A DNA stretch of 48,529 bases, taken from assembly GCA_009775375.1 (NCBI GenBank), contig VSPO01000008.1, positions 1 to 48,529 of the forward strand. Reading direction: 5' to 3'. The position numbers and the translations under genes are program-made. Numbering within the stretch: position 1 is the first letter of the stretch; the number at the start of each line of letters is the position of its first letter. The notes beneath the pieces are model-generated. The model saw nothing but the letters and a program-made list of their open reading frames with translations, ran no database searches and was not told the DNA's origin. Shown here piece after piece: positions 35,119-42,700 of the stretch. This DNA is from Muribaculaceae bacterium. GTDB lineage: Bacteria; Bacteroidota; Bacteroidia; Bacteroidales; Muribaculaceae.

Positions 35119-37350
35119 CTAAAAGACGTAGCGCATCGTCAATCCTGCCTCAATGCCTCTCCCCCTTTGAAAAAAAGCATTGCCCATAGAGAGGAAGTAA
35201 AACGTATGATAGCGAGTGTCTGTCAGATTCTTACCCCAAACCTGGATTGAGATTATGTCGTTGCTCATGGAGGCTCCGGCTCCGACAAGACCGTAAAAAT
35301 TCTGACGTTCCGTATTATCTTCGTTCCAGTAAATCTTGCCCACTCCTCTGAAATTGGCGTCGAGACTCAGCGTCCATCCTGAAGCTGAAATGGGTTTGTT
35401 CCATACGGCCTGAAGAAACAAGGTGTTTTGGGGAGCATAGGGCAGCGTCTTCCCTTTGAAATTCTTCACCCCGTTAAAAAAATCCCTGAATTTCGCATTT
35501 GTATAGCCATAGCTGCCATTGAGCATCAAACTTTCGTCAATTTTCCAATTAAGACTCACCTCTCCCCCGAAACTGCGCGTTTTCCCGGCATTAGTCATCA
35601 TCCGCCCGGTTGTGTCGCCATTGGGGAACATCGTCAGTTGCTGGTCGGTACAGTCTATATAGAATGCGGCGAAATCGAGCGTCAAATCGTTTGAAAAAAG
35701 ATTGAGATGTGCGCCAATTTCGTAGTTCCAGCTTTTCTCCGGCTTGTAGCCAACAATGTCGTTCACGTCATACAGCGAACCAAGACCCATTATCGTCATT
35801 AGTCGCTGCTGGAGCACGTCGCTGAACATCTGAGTGTTAAACCCTCCCGCTTTATATCCCTTTGAGATTTTGGCATACAAATTGCCAAGACCATCCTCAA
35901 GATTGTAGACGGCGGCGATTTTAGGTAGAACCGTCAGATAATGCCTCTCAAGATCTCCCCTGTCGTCGATATCAATCTCCACTCTCCTCTCGAAATCACT
36001 TACTCCGTCTTTATATCTATAGATTGAATAGCCGGTGTCGCAAAAACTATGATAGCGCAAGGCTGCGTGTTCGTAATCGAGTCGCAGGCCGCCGGTCAAG
36101 TGCCAATTCCCAAGATTGATTTCCGACTCATGATATGCAGAAATTCCCCATGTCGGCAATATGAAATCGCTGTTCAAGAGAAACGACCTCGAATCCCATG
36201 CTATAGGGTATCCCGGATTTGATTCATTCCTGTGGCTCTCGATAAGTTCTGCGATGCCGGTGTCTTTAAACGTCACCGGAGCGTGCATGTCAAGGTGCTT
36301 GTAGAATGCAAACAGTCCGCCAAGCCAGTTATAAGGACTGTCGCCTGCAGCATTTCTGACGACGATATCCTCGGTCAACGCTATTTCATTTTTTTTCTGT
36401 GTGAGGGTAAAATAGTCCATTGGAAGGAAATCCTGGTCGAGCGTCATATTGTCGTTGATATGCTGCACGGACGTGATTGAGGTTACGGTGAACTTATCCC
36501 CTGAATAACGGGCCGACAGTCCGTCGGTCAATGTGAAACGCTTATAGAAGCAGGTGTCGTTGAAGGATATCGTTCCTGTCTCCTTATATTCGTAGGGATA
36601 TCCTCCTTGATGCAAATATCCGGCGGAAATGGTGTTCTGAAAGTTCCACTCAGGAGAAATCCTCCATTGCAGTTTACTCCGCAAGCCGAAATTCCTCTCC
36701 CAATCCAAATATTTCCCATTGTATTCGTTCTTGAACTCTCCTTTGGCTGCAGAGGCTGATCCGGTAATCGAAAAACCAATATTGTCGGAAAACTTATGGT
36801 ACCAGCCCAACGTCCCCTTCAGTCGCCGCCGTGAACTGCCTTCCAACATAACCCGCCAGCCCTGATATCGCATTGGAGAAAGGGTCGTGACATTTATAAC
36901 TCCCGCCATCGTGTTACGTCCATAAAGCGTAGATTGAGGGCCTCGAAGCATCTCTATCGAGGAGATGTCGGCGAGGTCGAAATCATAAGCATCCTTGTTC
37001 ATATATGGAACGTTGTCAACATTAAGGCCTACCGAGGGCTGATCCATTCTAGCCCCTATTCCTCTGACGTAGATCGAAGACGTGATCCTCGACCCATAGT
37101 CGGCCATAAAAAAATTAGGAACCACATCAGATATCCCCTTTATCGACATTATGCCAAGCCTGTCGAGCTCCTTGGAAGTTATGAGCGTGGCCGCTGCCGG
37201 ATCGTCGCGAAATGCAGACATCCGCTTGAGGGCAGTCACACTGACTTCATCGAGATTGACCGTCAACGAATCTTGAATCTCGTTGGCTGCCAAGACATTA
37301 AAGACGCACATGACGGCTATCGGCATAATGATATGTTTCTTAGGAATCAT
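35119..37350 (-). CDS. TonB-dependent outer-membrane receptor
   Basis: A 743-residue receptor: signal peptide (to about residue 22), a plug domain with DEVSVTALKRMS, YVRGIGARMDQPSVGLNVD and IEMLRGPQSTLYGRNTMAGVINV, then a 22-strand-type barrel ending in an aromatic (LTMRYVF). It lacks the N-terminal carboxypeptidase-regulatory-like domain typical of SusC glycan importers and has no SusD neighbour. A siderophore, haem, cobalamin or small-molecule substrate is therefore more likely than a polysaccharide. The motif LYGRNTMAGVINV and the GYKAGGFNTQ segment resemble iron-siderophore-type receptors, but the substrate cannot be assigned. The lipoprotein gene follows. Confidence 0.92.
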   Translation of the reverse strand: MIPKKHIIMPIAVMCVFNVLAANEIQDSLTVNLDEVSVTALKRMSAFRDDPAAATLITSKELDRLGIMSIKGISDVVPNFFMADYGSRITSSIYVRGIGARMDQPSVGLNVDNVPYMNKDAYDFDLADISSIEMLRGPQSTLYGRNTMAGVINVTTLSPMRYQGWRVMLEGSSRRRLKGTLGWYHKFSDNIGFSITGSASAAKGEFKNEYNGKYLDWERNFGLRSKLQWRISPEWNFQNTISAGYLHQGGYPYEYKETGTISFNDTCFYKRFTLTDGLSARYSGDKFTVTSITSVQHINDNMTLDQDFLPMDYFTLTQKKNEIALTEDIVVRNAAGDSPYNWLGGLFAFYKHLDMHAPVTFKDTGIAELIESHRNESNPGYPIAWDSRSFLLNSDFILPTWGISAYHESEINLGNWHLTGGLRLDYEHAALRYHSFCDTGYSIYRYKDGVSDFERRVEIDIDDRGDLERHYLTVLPKIAAVYNLEDGLGNLYAKISKGYKAGGFNTQMFSDVLQQRLMTIMGLGSLYDVNDIVGYKPEKSWNYEIGAHLNLFSNDLTLDFAAFYIDCTDQQLTMFPNGDTTGRMMTNAGKTRSFGGEVSLNWKIDESLMLNGSYGYTNAKFRDFFNGVKNFKGKTLPYAPQNTLFLQAVWNKPISASGWTLSLDANFRGVGKIYWNEDNTERQNFYGLVGAGASMSNDIISIQVWGKNLTDTRYHTFYFLSMGNAFFQRGRGIEAGLTMRYVF

Positions 37351-37530
37351 GATGCAAATTTAATACTATGTTTTGAGATAGGTCATCATCATTTGTTATG
37401 ATTTTTCATCAATTTCTATTGCCTTCCTGTTGCTTCATGAGTCTGCATTGAGTAGGTTAGTGCTGGCATAATGCAAAAAATGACTGCTTTTAAACAGTTT
37501 TCAATACTCGTTTTTCCGGATTTTTTTGCT

Positions 37531-37538
37531 TAATTTTG
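37531..37538 (+). promoter_or_regulatory. Candidate -7 box (TAATTTTG) for sdaA-rnz
   Basis: TAATTTTG matches TAnnTTTG fully and lies 23 bases before ATG 37562. No TTTG is found at the expected -33 distance, although a T-rich tract covers that area. Confidence 0.45.
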
Positions 37539-37561
37539 CGAAAAAGAATTACTCGATTCAT

Positions 37562-38779
37562 ATGAAATCAATCAGAGAACTATACCGCATCGGCACCGGC
37601 CCATCATCAAGCCACACTATGGGGCCGCGAAAAGCCGCAGAATTGTTTTTGAAAAACCATCGTCATGCCTCCGGTTATGAAGTGACTTTATATGGAAGTC
37701 TTGCTGCTACCGGGAAAGGCCACATGACTGACGTGGCTATTCTCGACGTGCTCGAAAAGACCGACCTTCCGGTCAATATTATATGGAAACCGGAAGTGTT
37801 TCTGCCGTATCATCCTAATGGCATGACCTTCAAAAGCCTTAATCAGGCTGGATTACCCTCCGACGAATGGACCGTCTTCAGCGTTGGCGGAGGAGCCATA
37901 GAAGGTGAAGGACTTGCCAAAGAGGGAGGCGGCGAAATCTACGACCGCGACACCATGACGGAGATTATGGATTATTGCGAACGCTCCGGACGCTGTTATT
38001 GGGAATATGTAGAGCAGTGTGAAGGCAAGGACATCAACTCATATCTTAAAGAGGTGTGGGAGACAATGAAAAGCGCCGTGGAAAGAGGGCTGGCTACCGA
38101 CGGCCGCCTGCCGGGGCCTTTGAATCTGAGGAGAAAAGCCCGGTCTTACTACATGAGAGCGGAGGGATACCGCGACAATCTCCGCTCACGTGGGCTCGTT
38201 TTCTCCTATGCCCTTGCCGTAAGCGAAGAGAATGCCTCGGGAGGCACGATTGTGACTGCCCCGACATGCGGCAGCTGTGGCGTGGTGCCCGCCGTGCTTT
38301 ATCATCTCTGGAGCACAAGAAATTTCTCTGACATGGAAATCTCCCACGCGCTATCAACCGCAGGTTTGATCGGAAATGTAGTGAAACACAATGCAAGCAT
38401 ATCCGGAGCAGATGTCGGTTGTCAAGGAGAGGTAGGAGTGGCATGCGCGATGGCAGCGGGAGCCGCTTGCCAACTTTTCGGAGGAACGCCTGCCCAGATT
38501 GAATATGCAGCCGAAATGGGACTGGAGCACCATCTGGGGATGACCTGCGACCCTGTATGTGGTCTCGTGCAGATTCCTTGTATCGAGCGAAACGCTTATG
38601 CGGCGGCAAGGGCGCTTGACGCCAATATATATTCATCTTTCTCCGATGGACACCACCGCGTCTCTTTCGACAAACTAATTCAGGTCATGAAGGAAACCGG
38701 CCACGACCTTCCTTCGTTGTATAAGGAGACAGGAGCCGGTGGGCTCGCCAAAGATTACAAAATCGAAAACGTCAAATAA
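37562..38779 (+). CDS. sdaA: L-serine ammonia-lyase, iron-sulfur type
   Basis: A 405-residue single-chain serine deaminase converting L-serine to pyruvate and ammonia through an oxygen-sensitive [4Fe-4S] cluster. It has the N-terminal RIGTGPSSSHTMGP signature of the beta domain, and the alpha-domain cysteine motifs APTCGSCGVVPAVL, GADVGCQGEVGVACAMAAGA and CDPVCGLVQIPCIERN. The start is ATG 37562; the longer reading from TTG 37526 overlaps the -7 box. The oxygen-labile cluster fits an anaerobic lifestyle. rnz follows directly. Confidence 0.96.
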   Translation: MKSIRELYRIGTGPSSSHTMGPRKAAELFLKNHRHASGYEVTLYGSLAATGKGHMTDVAILDVLEKTDLPVNIIWKPEVFLPYHPNGMTFKSLNQAGLPSDEWTVFSVGGGAIEGEGLAKEGGGEIYDRDTMTEIMDYCERSGRCYWEYVEQCEGKDINSYLKEVWETMKSAVERGLATDGRLPGPLNLRRKARSYYMRAEGYRDNLRSRGLVFSYALAVSEENASGGTIVTAPTCGSCGVVPAVLYHLWSTRNFSDMEISHALSTAGLIGNVVKHNASISGADVGCQGEVGVACAMAAGAACQLFGGTPAQIEYAAEMGLEHHLGMTCDPVCGLVQIPCIERNAYAAARALDANIYSSFSDGHHRVSFDKLIQVMKETGHDLPSLYKETGAGGLAKDYKIENVK

Positions 38780-38780
38780 G

Positions 38781-39695
38781 TTGTCATCTTTTTCAATACA
38801 TACTCTCGGCTGCGGCTCGGCGAAGCCTTCGTTGCGCCATCAGCCATCTTCTTCGGTGGTGGAGCATCGTGGTTCGCTATATATGATAGATTGTGGCGAG
38901 GGAGCCCAACTTGCGTTCATGCGTCAACGGCTTTCATTTGCAAGGCTAAGGCATATCTTCATCACCCATCTTCATGGTGACCATGTCTTCGGCCTGCCCG
39001 GCCTTATCGGCACTTTGGCTCTGAACGGCACCGGCGGAGACATCACGATCCATACGTTCGAAGAGGGTAGAAACCGACTGAAGAATTTTTTCGATTATTT
39101 TTGCCGCGACACTCCATTCGATATTCGTTTCAATGTAATCAGACCGGAAGAGGCCCTGATTTTGCAGACCAAATCCCTATCCGTAAGAACAGTCCCACTG
39201 CGCCACCGTGTTGACACGGTCGGTTTTGTCTTTGAAGAAGCTCCAAAACCACGCCATATAAACCCGGAGATGACCAAGTTCCACGACGTGCCACTCTATA
39301 TGATGAACAACATCAAGGCAGGAGCAGATTTCGTCAAGCCGGATGGCAAAGTCATCGCCAATGAGATTCTGACCACTCCCCCTTCTCCCTCCTTGTCTTA
39401 TGCTCATATGAGCGACACTATGTATTTTCCTGAGCTTGCCGACAAAATCGGACCTGTCGACCTCCTTTTCCATGAGACTACTTACCTTGAGGAACATAAA
39501 TCGTTGGCGGCTCCCCGCGGTCATTCCACGGCCCGTCAAGCCGCAATGATTGCCCGCGACTCGGGGGCCAAATGCCTTCTGACAGGCCATTATTCCTCAA
39601 GATACAACGACGACAAGCCATTCTTGACTGAGGCTCGGGAGATTTTTCCCAATGTCATCCTTAACAAAGAGGGGCTAAGGACAAATCTCGATTAA
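38781..39695 (+). CDS. rnz: Ribonuclease Z (tRNA 3' processing)
   Basis: A 304-residue metallo-beta-lactamase-fold endonuclease that trims tRNA 3' trailers. Zinc motif THLHGDHVFGLPG is near residue 65. The later AHMSDT, HETTYLE and GHSTARQAA segments supply further ligands, and the exosite-like insertion GTGGDITIHTFEEGRNRL is present. No ATG fits the start. TTG 38781, one base after the sdaA stop, puts the family's first strand (FSIHTLGCGSAKP) at the N-terminus. GTG 38739, overlapping sdaA by 41 bases, is the alternative. The gene faces the macroglobulin gene across the second palindrome. Confidence 0.9.
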   Translation: MSSFSIHTLGCGSAKPSLRHQPSSSVVEHRGSLYMIDCGEGAQLAFMRQRLSFARLRHIFITHLHGDHVFGLPGLIGTLALNGTGGDITIHTFEEGRNRLKNFFDYFCRDTPFDIRFNVIRPEEALILQTKSLSVRTVPLRHRVDTVGFVFEEAPKPRHINPEMTKFHDVPLYMMNNIKAGADFVKPDGKVIANEILTTPPSPSLSYAHMSDTMYFPELADKIGPVDLLFHETTYLEEHKSLAAPRGHSTARQAAMIARDSGAKCLLTGHYSSRYNDDKPFLTEAREIFPNVILNKEGLRTNLD

Positions 39696-39706
39696 GATAC
39701 AGCGAC

Positions 39707-39772
39707 AACTTGATTACAAATGATGCCCCCCCGCCCGAATTCGGGCGGGGGGGCATCATTTGTAATCAAGTT
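39707..39772. repeat. 66-bp perfect palindrome, probable bidirectional transcript end
   Basis: The left arm 39707-39739 (AACTTGATTACAAATGATG, then a C7 tract, ending GCCCGAA) is exactly complementary to 39740-39772. That is 33 base pairs with no loop, centred on GAATTC. It starts 11 bases after rnz and ends two bases before the macroglobulin stop codon on the other strand. No T-run follows either side. It has the same arm length and convergent setting as 16311-16376, but unrelated sequence. Confidence 0.9.
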
Positions 39773-39774
39773 TG

Positions 39775-42700
39775 TCAATTTCCGGTCACTTCGAGCGAAG
39801 CTCCGGCAGAATGCGCACTCTCAATCGGAGAATATTGGCTCTGAATCGAAGCTATGCCAATGGCATATTCTCCCGTTCTGTCAGCATGGCAGTCATAGCT
39901 TATGACGTTGACCCCCTTGGGAAGGAATCCGATAAAGAAACTTGTCTGAGTGTCTCTGACCTCTCTATAAAGCGGAAGACCATCAATCGCCGTGTAGCCG
40001 GAAATTTGTTCCGACGGCTCCAGACAAGCGGCCCGATTGTCGATTAAAGCCACATAATTCATGTCTTTGCCGCAGGTGACGGTCAGCGTGACCCTGACTT
40101 TATCACCAACTTTTATCGGCGATTCCTTGGCCACTTCTCCACCCTCCGTATCGGTCACGACGTATAGTTTTTTCTCAATCTTGAGATTTCCCGATTTCTC
40201 AGCTTTGACATCTGAAATGGGTGAGACGTATTGGCTGATCACGCCTCCCCATGCCGGGCCGTCTGATTTCCCGGATATCGTCATCTTTTTCCCTGATGCC
40301 TCTGTAGGATCGATATTTAGGGTAAGTTGCCCGGTCAGCATTTCTGTGCCTGCATAATCAAGTTTTCTGCCGTCCAATGCTATCTCGGGCCTCTCTGGAG
40401 AAGCTGTCCAATCCGTGCCGCAAGACAATATCGACTGTATGACCTCAACGGTATAGCTGTTGGCTCCCCAGTCTTCCGTCTCTTTCTGAAGAACAAGCCA
40501 TTGCCGGATCGCATCCACGGCTGGAGCCTTTGGCTCGACCTCCGCGTATGCCTGAAGCACTCTTGCTGTAGTCATGAGTTTTGGCATGCCGTCATATCCC
40601 GAACGTAGATTGTCATACCACCAGCCCTTTGCTTTATCCTTGCTTGCAAGCTGCCGCAAAGACTCAAGTATAACGCCGGAAACTCGTTCATAGCCCTTGC
40701 TTCTGGAAAGCAATATCGCTGCCGTGGCCTTGTCGAAGATTGAGAACTTACTCCAATCTTGTGAAATGCTTTTCAAAGCCTTAGACTCCAATTCATTGAA
40801 TCCTTTCTGACGCGTGCGACGGTCGAAAAAGCTGCGTGCGTAGAGATAGCCGAGCATGTCTATCGAAGAGAATTTTCTTTCCGATTTGACGTAGTTGTCG
40901 TAGACCTCCTTGTCGCAATAGTCGATAGCCTTTGAAATCATTTTATCATGCCCTGCGGGCAGACAGCCGATCCGCTTCATCATACCGAAATGGAGCAATG
41001 CCTGCCGAGTCATGAACAACGATGATTCCATCTTCGGACACCAGCTCCATCCTCCATCAGCATTTTGCAGCGACACGACATCTTTCATGATCGACGCCGT
41101 TGCAGACTCCCCTGCCTTCGAATCAAGAAGCGTGGAGAGATTCTCCATTCTCTCCGTTTCGGCGGCGGCATTGTTGACCCACGGAGTGTTTATCAGCGAG
41201 ACGGTCTTCATATTGGCATCCTTCTGAAGTTTTGACCTAAGCACGCTGGTGTCTCCGGCCTCTTTGGCAGCCAAAGCACGTTGAAGGCCCTCCCTGACGG
41301 AAGGATATTTCCCTGCCACATCCAAGGCAAGAGAATTGGCGTAAAGCGAGCTCATAAGAGTGAGGACATCCTTAGAGTCCGGTCGGGAGATGGAAGGCAA
41401 TGCGAGTATGCATTCCCATAGAGGATTGTCGCAGTATTTAAGGGTCACGTTGGCATCTTCGCGAAGCTTTGGCAACTGCAGCGTGAAGTCTTTCTCGCCT
41501 GGCTGTATGTAGAATTGTGTGGATTCCACAACCGGGGTCGACGATGGAAGCACGGCCACGATATCCTGTTCGCCATCGGCATATTCTCCGGAATAGGCAT
41601 ATGCCCTGACAGCCAGTGCAGCCATGTCGGAGGGTACTTTAAAATCAATGGCTATCCGTCGGCTTGAACCGGCATCAACAAGCTCCTCGTCTGCTTTGTG
41701 GTTGGCTACCACTTTGCCTGTCCGGGGATCAAAGACCTCAATCTCGCCGTATATCTTGGCTTCCTCCGGCATATTGTTGAAGAGCATAGCCGCGATTTGG
41801 GCTTTGTCGCCCGTACGAAGATATCGCGGAAGATTAGTCTGCACCATCACAGGCTTGGAGGCAATTGCATCCTTTATCAATCCGGCCGTCAGGAGGTCGG
41901 AGGTATAGCCCACGATCTGCAGCTGCCAGGTGGTGTTGAAGTCAGGGGCAGTGAATTCAACTGCCACATTTCCCTCGGAATCGGCCATCAGATCAGGCAT
42001 GAAGAAAGCCAACGGCATCTCCACAGGTCGAGGACGAACCTTATCTTTAGTTACAGCACCCGCTGCCGGAGCTTCAGCCTCTCCGCCATCTGCCTTCTGT
42101 TCTTTGACGGAATCAAATGTCGCTGCGTCCATCGACTCATTTTTGACAGCCGACTCATACAATGTCATCGACGTCACTTGCACTGTGTTAAGAATTTCTT
42201 CCGATTCCGCGGTGGCCACGCCATTAGTGGCGGCTGCACGCGACTTAAGTCCACGGATTCTGTATCTTCCGAAATTCCCGCCTGACGTCAGGCTATAGTC
42301 ATAGAAGTTCCACGAAGGCACTGCATTCGCTATCCCCTCATATCTTATAGCCTTGCCGAAGTTGGCTCTCGTATTGATATTGCCGGCCCCTATTGAAGAA
42401 ATTCTCGACCGGTTGGCCCACCACCTATTGCCGACACTGAAATCCCATGAGAAGGGGGCAAGAGCATTGAGCGACTTATTGCTCATGACGGCCATAGCCG
42501 GGATTCCAGGCTGGATTTTCCCGTCGGTAAGGAATGTAAATTTCCAGCTTTCCTTTCCTCCGGCGGCTATCTTGTCGCGGAATGTAGTGGCCTTGACCTC
42601 CATCTTTTTAGTCTGTGCCTTGGGAATCAGCGTCACGGTGGCAATCTTCTGATCAAAGTCGTGCATTCCGCTAAGTTCCACCCAGACTCTTTCGTTGTCA

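Noticed and set aside
37355..37362. TAAATTTG box as promoter for the TonB receptor
   Set aside because: It sits only about four bases before the ATG and has no -33 partner, so it would give an almost leaderless mRNA; probably chance in AT-rich DNA.
38094..38636. 180-codon minus-strand open frame inside sdaA
   Set aside because: sdaA is fully conserved on the other strand; the antisense product is basic, low in structure and lacks known motifs.
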